Assembly (NCBI GenBank): GCA_033558025.1
Contig: JAUCEF010000002.1
Coordinates: 2,666,001 to 2,730,000 of the forward strand
Source of the DNA: Phytophthora sp. 'mugwort'
Lineage: Eukaryota > Oomycota > Peronosporomycetes > Peronosporales > Peronosporaceae
DNA length: 64,000 nucleotides
Direction: 5' to 3'
Each line of letters begins with the position of its first letter. The stretch's first letter is position 1. The notes beneath the pieces were generated by a model. It saw only the letters and a list, made by a program, of their open reading frames with translations, was not told where the DNA came from and did no database searches. The position numbers were made by a program, and so were the translations under genes. This document shows, one piece after another, positions 41,501-53,239 of this stretch.

Positions 41501-41930
41501 AGACGCTTGCACAGGTCTTAATCGTCTTTATTTGGTGCACGAACACTCTCTTCGTACTCAGTGCGGGCCTTTCTCCACTCGCTTAGAGCTGAATAGGAGG
41601 TCGACAAAATCCGAGGTGCCACCACTGGAAAGAGAAACGGAACGACATCAGCATTCTTCTCCACCGCAGACTGGTCACCCTCCGTGGTCTTTCCTTGCTC
41701 TCGGTTCTTCTTTATCGTGTGAACACTGGTTCACTAAAGTCGACTTTGTTATACGTCCAAGAGACGAAAAGGAAGACGCTATTTTTGGGGAAGCTGGCAT
41801 TCCTTAAGTTGTTATTGCTGATAGTATTGCTTAGTAGAATGCAAAATGCAAACTGCCTGACTACGATATATTGTTCTCGCCAGTGCAAGCAGGGTTCTCT
41901 TTATGGCACCATGGTGCTCCTCAATCCATG
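41501..41930. other. Gene-poor stretch
   Basis: No domain recognised. It may hold the decayed 5' end of G4 and its LTR, but I could not define LTR ends. Confidence 0.35.
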
Positions 41931-41933
41931 ACT

Positions 41934-42413
41934 TCAAGCAATGCAGCCGCAACTTAGCACCACCTGATAATGACTGCATCCGCATTCCAAATAATTTTGC
42001 AATGAGGGCAAGGCTTTCAACCTGCCCCACGCTACACTAGAACAACCAATCATATACGTAGTCAGCACCTCTTGTAAGTATCCAGTCAATGACCCAACAA
42101 ACGAGCTAGATAAGTAGCATACACATAAATAAGTATCCAACGTACTCAAATGAGAGCAGACACGGCTTATTAAAGCTTCATAGCGGCCGAGCTTGGTCAG
42201 GTATTGGCGCATCCACGTTCTATACAACTCGAATGCACGAGAATGTTGAAGCTTCCCCCTACCAACACGGTTAAAGTTGCAAAATAATACAGCAGTTGCA
42301 AGATCTCGCACGGAGTGTTCGCGCCAAGAGACCCAACTTTTCCATTTAATTTCGGAAAGGACTGGACTACCACGTGGCAGTTGAACAGCGGCACTCTTGC
42401 GATGGCAAAACAC
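41934..42413 (-). pseudogene. Unrecognised 159-residue frame
   Basis: The - strand has an open frame with a coherent, Cys- and aromatic-rich composition ('AFELYRTWMRQYLTKLGRYE', 'LISRVCSHLSTLDTYL'), and a second readable frame continues past 42030 to 41812 ('SLALIAKLFGMRMQSLSG', 'WIEEHHGAIKRTLLALART'). The two look like one frameshifted helical protein. I do not recognise it; a transposon or gag-like origin is possible. No motif supports a function. Confidence 0.3.
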
Positions 42414-42780
42414 TCGGATATCTCTTTAGACTAATATGAAATTATGGGTGCTGTATCATCTCGTTTTTGTTTTCTTATCTGTTGCGCGAGATCAACCAAA
42501 ATACATTACACTTTATGGCTAGTAAGCAACCTACTAAGCTACCCTACTTGGCTATTTGGGATCGATTTGGGTCATGTGGACCCAAAACTTGGCTCCAAAA
42601 AAGGTCCATTTCTCGAAAATGGTACCCTGAAAGACCCATTTTAGTGTCCAGGAGGACACTGATGGATGTCCCATGACGTCTCTGGGCCGAGTTGGACATT
42701 TGCAGGACCTTTCCGACGGGGTCTATACAAAAAACAAGTATTACCCGCTGACTAGGTGGTGGTGAGCCACCTACTTCTAG
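42414..42780. other. Non-coding stretch upstream of the SINE head
   Basis: No gene. Short pyrimidine/purine alternations such as 'ggtccatttctcgaaaatgg' and 'cccattttagtgtccaggag' give local hairpins but no repeat with both ends. Confidence 0.4.
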
Positions 42781-42782
42781 TG

Positions 42783-43030
42783 AGCTCAGATAGCTCAGTT
42801 GGTTAAGCATCCAGTGTCGGACGGAAGCGGCCCGGGTTCGATCCGCGGGCCGATCAGACATTTCGGACAATGGTTGGGGATTGTCCGCGACGGTTGGGAT
42901 ATCTGGGCTTGTGACTGAACTAGTGGTCTTGGATGCTACTGGGCGCCGTCTCATGGGGTGTAGGCCTGGAAGCACAGTTAGACCCGGTAGTTCTTAAGAC
43001 TGCTTGACCGGGCACTTCAGTAGGAGAGAT
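42783..43030 (+). repeat. tRNA-derived SINE-like element
   Basis: A tRNA-type internal promoter: A box 'tagctcagttgg' (42791-42802) and B box 'ggttcgatcc' (42834-42843) with correct spacing. No acceptor stem can be formed between the ends, so it is not a functional tRNA. A tRNA-unrelated body follows. Phytophthora has several tRNA-headed SINE families. The 3' limit is uncertain. Confidence 0.6.
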
Positions 43031-43640
43031 GCGGGTCGTGGTCTAGAGGGGCAAAGCCTCCCAGTCGTCGTCTCATGGGCTTGTAGGCCTGGTAGTACGG
43101 CGGCTCGGGCGTGTAGCGCCGCTCTAGACCTCGATCCAAGGAGTAGTCTAGTGATGTCGTGCATGCCATAACACGCGTAAGCGTCTGTAGCGTGTCGCGT
43201 TCTTCGCCCGCCTGTCCGCTAACGTGGGGCCCCGCCTGGGTTCAAAAATCCACACCGCCTTCGGCTACAGCAGACATAAGGCAACGCCCGCTAAGCGATC
43301 GGCAAATGGAGCCGGGAACTTGGTGTATGGGCGTGACAGAGGTGGAGACTGACGCCAGTAATGGGCGAGCACGCCAGCGGCAGGTTGTAAGACATAAGGA
43401 CGAAGCCTTGAGCTTGTGGCCGTACCTTCGGGCCACAGGCGTCTCTTTCCGGCTGCGGTTCAACGGGGCCGGGGGAAAAGAGCCCCTCTGACGGGACTCC
43501 ACCCCGCGATCGCTTGGATGAAGGGCGCCAACGCTCCGGACGTCTCTCACCTGTCGTAGATCAACATGTCCGCGAGTAAGGAGTCCTGCTGACGGGCTTT
43601 CGCCTCGTGGTCGCTTGGGCCATTGGCGCCGAAGGGTGCC
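43031..43640. repeat. Repeat-rich stretch with duplicated units
   Basis: Units duplicate at short distance: 'cgtctcatggggtgtaggcctgg' type at ~42945 and ~43070, and 'ctgacggg...gcttgg...ggcgcc' at ~43488 and ~43590 (~100 bp apart). No coding domain. The GC-rich content differs from the neighbouring DNA. Confidence 0.4.
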
Positions 43641-43689
43641 GACACAAGCAGTCCTCGCAATAAGGTGTGTAGTTGCCTACTCACCTGCG

Positions 43690-44880
43690 AGGACTATCTT
43701 AATGGTTTCGCCTGGGTTGCCTGCCATAATACAGCAACATTATGGCCAATCAGGGCGTGCACCCGAGCCTTGACGCCGATGCGACTTGGTTCATACTCCT
43801 GGAAGTGGATGTCATTGCGGTGCGTCCACCGGCAGCGGAGTACCACAACTCTCACTATGTGGAAAACCGCAAAGAGGCTGTAATTGAAGTCCGTTTTGGC
43901 TCGCGGCGTAGGCATGAGGTCCTCTGTTGCGCAAGAGCGGACGCAATATGCGCTGTATCATTATCCACTTCCCCAACCGTTGATCCTTGTATCTTTTGCT
44001 TTGTGTTTCGCCGCGCCACTTCATCACGTTATGGAAAGCCGCGGCAGCAATGACCACACGGACTGTCTTATTCACAGTCTTTTCATCTACCAGATTTTGT
44101 AGTTGGCGGAAGCGTCCCTTCCAAACGCCAAACGTTCGCTTGATTGTCATGCGTGTACTGAAATGTAGCGTGCTGAAATCTTGCTGCTTCTGCGCTAGGA
44201 AGTCACCTTCTTCACGTTCAGCACAGGGTACTATGAGCTACGGTAATAGTGGACATCAACGAAGCGTACCCACAGGTGCGCGCGTTGCGCAATGTAGCTA
44301 TTTTCCAGCACTTTTTTCCCCCAGTCACGGACCGGCGCGTATCCCCACGCTCATGAACCTACGATTGGCGGTCACAACGGCTTGGTTATTGAAAACTTTC
44401 TACAGTAGAAGCCCTCGAAGTCTTTATGACTATGAATAGCCACGATTGATTCATCCGCCACACCAACAACCCCCAGGGAAGCCACAACAAACAGCAAAAC
44501 GTGCTTCAACAGAATTCATAGGCACGTGTTGTGAAAAAATCAAATTACATCGTCCGCGGCTTATACAGCACATGACGACCTCGTCTACAATATTACTCTT
44601 CTCCAAACGCCACGCTGCCCTCGTTTCGCGACAGCCACTCACTGATGCCAATATGAGCAGCTCAACACAAACCCTCTTCTCGTACGAGTGTTGCTTCACC
44701 ACAGCGTCTGCAAATAGCACCACTGTCGCGCAGAAAGTGAGTGACCTGCTATCGTACGAAGCATCTTTCAGCACTTTGTCACATGCAAGTTGAGTCAAGG
44801 TGAACGTTTGCTTATCTTGGCCAAACCTGTTGGCCGCAGCGAGAGCAATCATATGTTCAACCAGAGCGGAGACTGGCAAG
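43690..44880 (-). pseudogene. Second PIF/Harbinger-type transposase, degenerate
   Basis: Read on the - strand, the N-terminal half (44879-44451) is an open frame ('LVEHMIALAAANRFGQDKQT', 'NLIFSQHVPMNS', 'VCCGFPGG'). The nuclease middle lies across frames at 44450-44200 ('GFYCRKFSITKPL', 'VRDWGKKVLENSYIAQRAHL'), and the C-terminal frame at 44150-43812 reads 'MTIKRTFGVWKGRFRQLQNL' with 'VVIAAAAFHNVMKW', the R-x-x-(I/V)-E...F-x-x-L-x-x-R and A-x-x-x-H-N pattern of DDE_Tnp_4 enzymes, with the usual Glu after 'TI' replaced by Lys. The catalytic set is therefore damaged. It differs from the copy at 20.5 kb. Confidence 0.7.
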
Positions 44881-44884
44881 AAAG

Positions 44885-45950
44885 GTATTTCCGTGTCCTA
44901 CATTGACTAGTTTTCTCTCTCTCAGTTTCACTTGGAGACGCCCTTCCTCCAGGTCGTATGCGGCTAATTTATCTCGAGAATATTGTCTCCTGACATCTTT
45001 GCTTGCCTCACCGTAAAGGTAACCCCCCCCCCCGCTCTCAACCGTTGTATGATATATCATTAGTGACACACACCAAAATACCCTTTTCTAACGTTTTGTA
45101 TAATACAACTTGTTAAAGACACTGAAGTGCACGCGGTTAGGCGAAAAATGTTCTCAGAAAGACCAAAACTTGCAAGGCCAAGACACAGATAGATTCACTG
45201 ATTTGCGACCGCTTGATTTGGTGGCTGCGAGGCCGCCTTCTCAAGTCAGTCTGCAAAACGAGAACAAGGAGAATAGAGCATGAGATAGCGGCGCGGCGCG
45301 AGGCCCGGCGAAACAAAAAAACAACATTGCGCGTTCGCTGCAAGCCTGGAAGACAAGGCCTTGGCAGAGAGAGTGCGTGCTGACAGTATTCCTGCTGTGA
45401 TGGGCCTTGAGAGGGAGCCGACATCAGCTTCTGCTGTTCCTCGTTCATGTGCACCTCTTCCTCGTCCATCACGTGGAAAAGATGCGTGCTATCTCGCAAA
45501 TGCAAAACGGATGAGAGACAAGCGCCTAGCAGAAGGGGCCGCCAAGACTGAAGCACTTTTGCAGCTTCAGCGGTAGAAACGCGACGTCGCTGCAAGAAGG
45601 AAGGCGCGTCGAAGGAGGGTGGAAAGAAGAAGGCGTCTACCAAGGCGCCGAAGACTACTTCGGACCGAAAGAACAAGCGGGAGCAAAACAGCCCTCACGT
45701 TGCCGACGTGCTGCCGACGACGATGCAGACGATGCGATCTTAAGTGCCGCATCAGCCGTGGAAATGGCCCAAAGAACTCTACGTGGATATGTTAATGGAT
45801 TGTGGATATACAATATGTGATAGTATGCTTGATGTCGTATATAATGCGTGGTATTGGCGCAGAGAATTTCCTGCCCGCAATTCATCAATAAAGTTCCAGA
45901 CTACATCGGTCTCTCCATGGTAGACGGCCTGGTATGGATTTGTTCTCTGT
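44885..45950. other. Stretch without a supported gene
   Basis: Contains a C12-type homopolymer near 45019-45031 and overlapping frames on both strands. A Lys/Arg/Ala-rich + strand stretch at 45361-45720 could be the decayed N-terminus of the PiggyBac-like protein that follows, but no motif shows it. Confidence 0.35.
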
Positions 45951-45956
45951 TAAAAT

Positions 45957-48170
45957 ATGCTACATGTTTTGTCGTGCCCGGTACCTACAAACCGTTTTAT
46001 GTCGTATTTTGAAGGTCTCTCGGTATGGATTCGGCAGAGCCAAATGCCAGCGTGGAGAATAACACCGCTCTATACCATTAACCGACAGACGGAGACCCAA
46101 GGAGATGTGGAGTCAGATGATTGGTACACGGAAGTGGATGTGGTTGTGCCAACGGATAGCGGGACTGGAGGTGGAAATGCTGGCATGCAGTCGTCAGTAT
46201 TGGAAGACGCAGAAGAAGACGCCGAGGTTGAACAAGATAATGACAGCGACGGAGACCTTGACGGTGATGTACTTCTGAATCGCGAGATAAAGAGAGCGAA
46301 GTGAAAGGTGCAGCGAGAGCGCCGAGCAGCTGCTAAGCAAGGTAGCCACGTGATTGGGCGACTACCACTGGAAATTGGGCCGAGCTGACAAATGAGGAGA
46401 TGGAAGTACTCGCGTAGGACGAGGAGGCGCTGAAAAAGGCAAGTGGGCTGGTGGAGCTTTGGTACGTTTCTCTATCCTATTGATGTAGTATATAGTACAT
46501 GAACTGACGCGCCATGTTGTATTATTTACCTAAATTCTGCAACGCAACCTCAACGACCCGAGCCTTATCCAGGTAGCTATGCTGGGGGTATGGCCCGACT
46601 GTCGAAGTTCTTGACACGGCTGAATCCGCCGTTACAACAGTTTTTCTTCTGCACGACCCCCACGGCAATCGCGTCCAATAGCGATGTAGACAAATCGCTA
46701 TTACAATCAGCAGATGAATGAACGCGTGGATCTCATATACGCGGCGGTGCAGGCTCGAAGTGAAGACCCAACGAAAGGCGACGTGCTATTGAAGGAGGCT
46801 AAAGCCCACAAAACGATTCAGCCTATGGATATACTGAACCACATTGGGTTGCTGGTCGCAAGGATGTTGTGCCCTCACAAGCGACTGGTCGCAGATCACT
46901 GGGCAACGATGCCTGACGGTGCGTTTCATCGTCAGGCACCTTCGGATCCTTTGTGCGCAATTCCCGATTTGACCGTGTCACGCCCGAACCTTCACATCAC
47001 GAATAACACAGACCTCTGCGCGGAGACGGTTCGCGCATGGAAAGTCAGATACTGCAGGAGGCATTTGTGCGAGGGTCACCCGGTGCAGCCAGTGCTCCCA
47101 TTTAATGAATCATGATCCCATCGAGAAGCCGCTATGATATTACCCACCAGTTCAAAAACTACAAACCGCACAAATGGGGGACGAAGTCGTTCATGACATG
47201 CTGCACAGACACCTCATACTGTCATCGGTACGTTGAAGGTGAAAACGGCGAACTACACCATGGAATCGGCAACGATTTCTTTGCTCAGTTCTACATGTTG
47301 TATAATAGCGCGCACTTATTTGTGTTCATGATGTATATGCACGCTTGCAAGGTTAAACGTTTCTGTGGGACCGACCAGAAGCTGACGGTTTGGAGGAGCG
47401 TCACCAACGCAGTTTTCGGCAGACTCGAACTCAGGTCCTGCCGGAGTGATGCGGACCTCGATAACGTACCCCCAACTCCAAAACAAGGGTGTTTACGCTG
47501 AGTTACCGGCCACGTTTACACGTCGGTGCAGCTAGCGCTGCAGTTTTTAGCGCGCAATGTATACATCGTGTGCACGACCCAGACAAACAAAAAAGACCTC
47601 CCGTCACCGCTGGTCACCGAAGAGGCACCACTACCAGCAGTCATGGCGCGTGGTTCGGCTACTGTCACAGTGCCAAAATGCTATCCGAAACCGCAAGCTT
47701 TGCAGTCGTGGTACCGCCTTCCAGTCTACCTACTTTCGGACGGAAGCAGTAAACGATCGAGACATGTGGTGAGTTCACGGAAATGCAATGCGAACTGTGG
47801 ATTTCAACATAGGTTACTGTATAATTGCTACAGGAAGTCAAGTGCCTGGCTGTCGGCGAATCAGCACCCCCTGCCCGTCTGCGATGCGCGAATACCATCG
47901 CTGGATGGGTGAGGCGGACATTTTTATGACAGGTTACGGCTGGAACGCTATTCGCCACAGCTTTCAGTGCGCTTTCGGAAATACTACAAAAATGCTGTTC
48001 ATGTGTCTGGTCGTTATGGCAATGGTCGATGCCTTTATCGTCTATCGCGAGGCCCAAAGCAGCAAGGCAAACCTCCAGCAGATCACGCGGGGGGTTTGCG
48101 GGGCTCCAAGATCAGCTGCTTCAGACAAAGGGAGCCGACTTCGATGAAGATGTATATACAACATGCCCGT
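45957..48170 (+). pseudogene. PiggyBac-like transposase 1 (DDE_Tnp_1_7), degenerate
   Basis: An acidic N-terminal segment (46105-46300, 'EDAEEDAEVEQDNDSDGDLD') is followed by a 133-residue frame at 46714-47115 ('HIGLLVARMLCPHKRLVADH', 'NLHITNNTDLCAETVRAWKV', 'VQPVLPFNES'), a second at 47112-47501 ('MIPSRSRYDITHQFKNYKPH', 'KWGTKSFMTCCTDTSYC'), then 'LLARNVYIVCTTQTNKKDLP'-type segments (47526-47912) and 'YHRWMGEADIF' (~47892). These follow PiggyBac-derived transposase order. The first catalytic block, normally F-D-E, reads F-N-E and is followed by a frameshift, so the Asp is lost. The enzyme would move DNA at TTAA sites. Confidence 0.75.
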
Positions 48171-48239
48171 ACTTGTACATGTTGTATATTACTGACACTT
48201 TGTTTTCTTGAACAGATATTCTCACCAGGTGATCTACGC

Positions 48240-48740
48240 CAATGCAACAGGCCACCAAATTGCTGCTGAGCACATGCTGTTCGAATTTTCCAAGTGATTC
48301 CAAGTTCGCGAATGCGTTCGTAAGAGGCCGCAGCAAGGTCTGCTCGGTCAGAAAGACGAAGGGGGTTGGGCAGCGCAATCCAACCAGGTTCTTTGCGAAG
48401 CCTGCCGAGCATCGGGACGAAGCGGTGTATTACGGTATGCGAATTTGTTATACTCTTTCATCTAGCTGTTCTATGTTGGAGTGTATACATGTGTGATCGT
48501 GTTCGCCTATGTCATTACGCGAACAATAACATGACTACCGTCAAATCTGGCACATCTAGATGCGTGGACTGGGGAAGAAATGCCGCCGTCACTCCGCACA
48601 CGATGCTGAGGAGGAGTAGGACACGGAGGAGGATAAGAACAATGGAAGCGAACAAGAAGAGCAGACAGGTAATGAGGAGAAGGATAGCTATGATGATTAC
48701 GGTAGATTGCGATCGGGAACGAAGCCGTGCTTGTTAATGA
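48240..48740 (+). pseudogene. C-terminal Cys-rich tail of PiggyBac-like transposase 1
   Basis: Cys-containing scraps appear in two frames at 48330-48560 ('CSVRKTKGVGQRNPTRFFAK', 'LCEACRASGRTKRC' in another frame), where PiggyBac transposases have a cysteine-rich RING-like DNA-binding tail. It is separated from the core by ~70 bp of broken frame. An acidic/Arg run at 48600-48700 closes the region. Confidence 0.45.
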
Positions 48741-49682
48741 AGTTCAATCATTCTGAAGCTGAAAGTTTTGCATAGTTCGGCGAACACGTTTCCAAAAATC
48801 CCCAAATAAATTGCAGTATATACACCGTTCGCCTACTCGTTACTCTGACGAAAGTGTATTTGACTACATCGCTAATCCAGAGTGCTGCGAACGATGTGCA
48901 AGCAATCTTGGACGATAAGGTTGCCCTCCCGCAGTAGTTACTATACGCCCGGGCTTATCGCTAAGACGGCAAATGTTTTTGGGTGGGGCATTATCATAGG
49001 GATGGGGTACAATCTCAGGTTTTACAGTAACTTAGATGTGTTGTTACTTAACCCTTTCGCGACGAAGAGAGAAAAACTACAGTATAGTAAACCTAGTCAA
49101 TTCAAACTAAAAGGGCGCACCAAGCGCCTTTTAAGGCTACGATAGAGATTGGCGTCTTTTACAAATCGCATAGGATGCATTCGAAGACTGCCAAATACCC
49201 TCCAATGCGCCCTTTTAGTTCCACTTTTGAATGGCTAAAATAAGAGTGTGACCGTGGCATGTTTAAGCTCCATCCGATTGGACACAAGAAACGGAAGCTA
49301 CGCGGAAGACAGCACGCGTTGGCTGAATGATGATGCTCGATTGGGCGAGGTTTAGGAATGCAAGACAGCTAACGAAGTGACTATAGCGCTTGTAGTTGCA
49401 AGGCGCAACTAAAACGTGTGAGATAGTCATTAGAGCGGTGTGAGGAATGTAGAGCATATATGGGTTGGCCATTGGTCACAACACGATGGAACACACTGTG
49501 GAGGCCTCATTACAGCAAGTCCATCTTCCCCCCAAGCACAGACGCTTCAAGTATGCATCCATCTTACAAATCGTATGCAAATACAAACTGATGTACGATC
49601 GGATTGCCGCCAAAAGCTTCCACACAAACAGTCCCCAACGCATGAATCTTTTTACTTCTTGTATATGAAAATGAAATAAAGT
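48741..49682. repeat. Non-coding region with possible PiggyBac and other termini
   Basis: No supported gene. 'ttaaccctttcgcgacgaag' at 49049-49068 has TTAA followed by a CCCTTTCGCG end typical of PiggyBac-family termini. At 49109-49122 and 49206-49218, 'ctaaaagggcgca' and 'tgcgcccttttag' form an inverted pair ~100 bp apart, a possible short MITE. Confidence 0.45.
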
Positions 49683-50440
49683 ATGCTGAAATTGGCCGCC
49701 CGAGAACTTGCTTTCAAATACGCCATAAAAAACGATACACGTGCATCATATACTTTTATAATCATAACATATGAACGCTGGTGCGATGCCATACTCAAGA
49801 AACCTTCAGACGAATCGACGCCACAGTTAGCCCTCCATCAGCATTTCCCCTCACTCTCAAGAAAGACGGAAATGGCGGGCCGGATTGCATGCGGAGAGAA
49901 GCAGAAGCAGGACATTCAGCCAGCAGCTCGGAAGAGCGCCGACGCCAGATTCGATCCTCCGATGAACATATTTCTGACCCTCCAGCTAGCAGTTTTGCTG
50001 GAGGTCGCCTTCAAAGAAGCATGGAGAAAACTTGCAAAATCATGTTGGAAGGAAGGCGATCAAATGGCGAGAGCTTGGATCAGCGTTTGTCAATATTTCC
50101 CCGGATGCAGCCACGCTGGACAAGAAGGAATACATTATCTACTTGATGAGCTAGCCGTCCTACGCTACCTCCAGCACCACACTGAAAATGAAATTGGGTA
50201 TCGACGTCAGCTACGAAGACGCCAGAGGTCTCAAGGGTTGCGCCGGACCTGTTACAGTCGAATATTATTCGTATATGCAGGGGTCATCTATCTGACAGCT
50301 GCGTATGGGTTGGTGTCGCTGCTGCAGCTGCTTGTGTTGTTTTTGCTCCTCTTTCTGCTGCTCCTGCTGTTGATCCTGCTCATGTTGGTGGCGGAGATGA
50401 TCTTGTGGGCCCTGTGCACTCGGCGCGCGTGTTGGGCGTG
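49683..50440 (+). other. Open frame of doubtful coding status
   Basis: A 252-residue frame opens at 49683, but its last third is a run of Leu from imperfect ctg/ttg repeats (50320-50420) that lies inside the GC-rich inverted arm described separately. No domain is recognised in the first part. I record it because of its length and do not call it a gene. Confidence 0.2.
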
Positions 50441-50820
50441 ATGGGCACGGTGCACCAGCTGCCCGTGGCGGTCGTGCTGGCGGCCGAGGTGCAAGGGCGG
50501 CCAGTGCGACAGGTACGATGAGCTGTTGCTGGGCCGGGCGGAGCTGAGTGTGACGCTGAAGCGGCATGTGTGCTTGTGTTCGTGTTGCAGGTGTTGCTGC
50601 CCCTGGTCCTGTTGTTCGTGGGGTTGGCGGAGTCGGACTTGTGTGCCCTGCGGCAGTCGGTGAGCGCGCTGCACGTGGCGGTCGTGCTGGCGGACGAGGT
50701 GCAAAGGCGTCCAGGGATGCTGCTGGGGCAGGCGTTGGTGGTAGCGGACCGATTGGCGTGTGGTGTGTCAACGGTGTTGATAGCGGACATGATGCAGCTA
50801 CCTGTAGGGGGGGGTTAACA
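50280..50820. repeat. GC-rich inverted arm, left copy
   Basis: A ctg/gtg-rich block with internal tandem units (~150-280 bp) such as 'cgtggcggtcgtgctggcgg' (twice, ~50463 and ~50678). It matches 53985-54400 in reverse complement: 'gcatgtgtgcttgtgtt', 'gtgttgcaggtgttgctg', 'ggggttggcggagtcgg' and 'ccctgcggcagtcg' recur in the same order. Confidence 0.65.
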
Positions 50821-51155
50821 CACCACAGCGAAGCGCGCCACGGTGGAAGACCGGGAAACAGATTTGACGATATTGCGCTCACCACCGCCATTTTTGCTGC
50901 AGAATGTCTATGTGGACAAACTTGTCGCGATTTCACCCGATAAGAGTCTTGGATGAAAGCAATAGTTTTCAACAAGGGGCAAAGCATATATTATCGGCCG
51001 GGTATATCGTCACGTGAAGAAAGGAAGAACCGCGCCATTGTTCCATAGCCGTTGGCTTGACAACCTATTTCAAAACGCAGTTGAACATGTAAGTGTTGGC
51101 AAGGTTTAGATCAGCATCAAGAAGTACCTTGGATTGATTCGACAGAAAACCCCGA

Positions 51156-53148
51156 TTGCGTGTACCGGTGGGGTTTGACGCAACGGATGAAATATCCATC
51201 GAAGACGACGATTCTGATCTAGAAGAGCCGAAGAACGTGAGCCCTTTGAACCGGGTCAGTTTCCCTTCCACTAGCCTAGCTGAAGTCGAAGCAATTCGAA
51301 ACATGCGGTTTAACCTGTCGGGTGAGGTAGAAGGGCCGTCACATTCTGTTCCAGTAGGCCGACAGCTTGACGAAAACCTATGTACGCCCCGAATTCAAGC
51401 ACATTTTTGAGCACAATGCTAGCTTAATCTTGGCATTTATCCCCCTGTATGTTTTGCGTCAGGTCGTTCATGAGAAGGACAAGTACGATGTAATGAACGA
51501 GATTCGCACTGAGCCGCAATTTACTCTCAACCAGCTGATGGCTTTCCTGGGTATTATTGTCTACATGGCTTTAAATGACAAGGGAGAGTATGCCAACTAT
51601 GGAGTCTTCAAGCTGAAGATCTCATCTTTGGAGGAGTTACGACATCGCTTGATGCAGTCATGACACTGTATAAAATTAAATTGCTCAGCAAATTCCTGAG
51701 TTTCAATGCAGATCCCACCACCCTACAGCAAGATGCGACTGCTCGAATTGCACCTTTGCTTAACCACCTCAAGATCACCCGAGGTCCGTATGTCCATGTG
51801 GGACGTGATATTGCTCTTGACCAAGCAAGTGTTGCTTGACCAAGCAAGTGTTGCATATTGCTCGCGCAAAGGCTCCACATGACCATGTACAACCCCACCA
51901 AGCTGACGGGAAAGTACCATTTCCGCCTCATTTGTTGTGCTGCTCTTCGGCTTGGATAGCGCAGAACTATTAGCTTCAATGCAACAGGAATGATATTCTA
52001 GATCGACTTGACGGTGTTGTTGGCCAAGTTGAAGCACAAAATCTACGTGAAGAACCTGAAGAGGTCTCAAAGATCAGACAGCACGAGGCTGGGGGTGACG
52101 CGCCTGCTATTTGGCACGAACAGAATTGTGAATATGGACAACTATTATACGTCCGTCCAACTGCTTCAGGAGCTACGTCTAAAAGGGCTATATGGACGAG
52201 GCATGATCAGGGCAAACAGCAAGCAATTCCCTGCCCACATTATACTGCCGAATGACAATTGCAGCCGTGGAGACTATTGACAAGCTGTATCACGTGATCA
52301 CAGTATGCTGGCGGCATCGTGGTGTGACGGTAACGTTGTCAACATGATATCGAGCGCAGACTCCACTAAAGTTACCTCAGTAATGGGGCTCGTTGGCAGC
52401 GTTCAACATACTTTCCCAGCGCCTGTGTGTGTTGCGCAGTACAACGCCAATATGCAAGGCGTTGATAAGCTCGATCAAGTAAGAGGAAGCTTCTCGACGC
52501 CGGATAGTCATTCATACAAGCGCTCGCACAAAGCTGGCTTTGGCGATGATTGACGTTGCTCGATCTGACGCGGCTGCCCGTCAAATCGACCTCAAGAACG
52601 CGTGATCCCCACCGCCAATTCGTCATGGAGCTCGTCGGTGGGCTCATCAATGGGCAATGGGCAAACGCACCGAGCGAGGGCCGCATGATGCTCAATGGAA
52701 ATCTCCCAGATTAAGACGTCGAAGAGCTAGATACACCATCACAGCACCAACCTGCTGTCTAAGAGCTTACTCTAAACAGCTGCATGCCCGTCGGTCTCGT
52801 CCAGGCAAATTCACGCGGACAGACACTGAAAGCGCTGCAGCTGTATTGTGTATAGATGGGAGGGCAGGTACCCGACCGAGGTCTCGAACTATTGCTACAC
52901 ATGGTGTGTGTGCCTGTTTTGTGTCGTCCATGATCAGTTTGCCAAGCCTTGGATGTGCCCGTCAACCCCGTCAACGTGCAGGGACAAGTTCCATCTATTC
53001 TACTACCCTAAATCAGCTATTTACAGACAAGGGTAACGTGCGGCGGCACTCCAAGCTTGCCCAGCTGAAAGATGCTGCGGCAGGTGAAGCTAAGACTAGT
53101 ATTTGTGAAGTTCCGCAGAGTTCAACAGCGCGAATGATTCAATTGTAG
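51156..53148 (+). pseudogene. PiggyBac-like transposase 2, near full length
   Basis: An acidic start (51156-51250, 'DATDEISIEDDDSDLEEPKN') leads to 'FKHIFEHNASLIL', 'FTLNQLMAFLGIIVYMAL' (51367-51663), then the nuclease core: 'YVHVGRDIALDQASV' (~51788-51830, first Asp present), 'NRIVNMDNYYTSVQLLQELR' (~52122-52175, second Asp), 'VCVAQYNANMQGVDKLDQVR' (~52429-52485, third), 'HRQFVMELVGGLINGQW' (~52610-52660), and a Cys-rich tail ('CLRAYS', 'VCACFVSSMISLPSLGC', to 53148). Three Asp blocks are recognisable. Breaks fall near 51640, 51830 (a ~20-bp 'tgaccaagcaagtgttgc' duplication), 52000, 52280 and 52560. Better preserved than transposase 1. Confidence 0.8.
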
Positions 53149-53239
53149 CCGTGTATGACTGCAAGTGGGCTTGGCGACTACTAACTTTAACTAGTACAAA
53201 GCATCCATAGAAGCAGAACCTAAGATCGCGTACAATACA

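Noticed and set aside
42783..42860. tRNA gene
   Set aside because: A and B boxes are good, but there is no matching acceptor stem or convincing anticodon stem-loop, so a tRNA-derived SINE head is more likely.
45137..45676. 179-residue - strand frame
   Set aside because: Composition is unstructured and the + strand over the same bases looks more like a decayed PiggyBac N-terminus; no motif supports either strongly.
49683..50440. 252-residue frame with apparent transmembrane Leu-rich tail
   Set aside because: The hydrophobic tail is translated ctg/ttg simple repeat inside the inverted arm, so the membrane look is an artefact.
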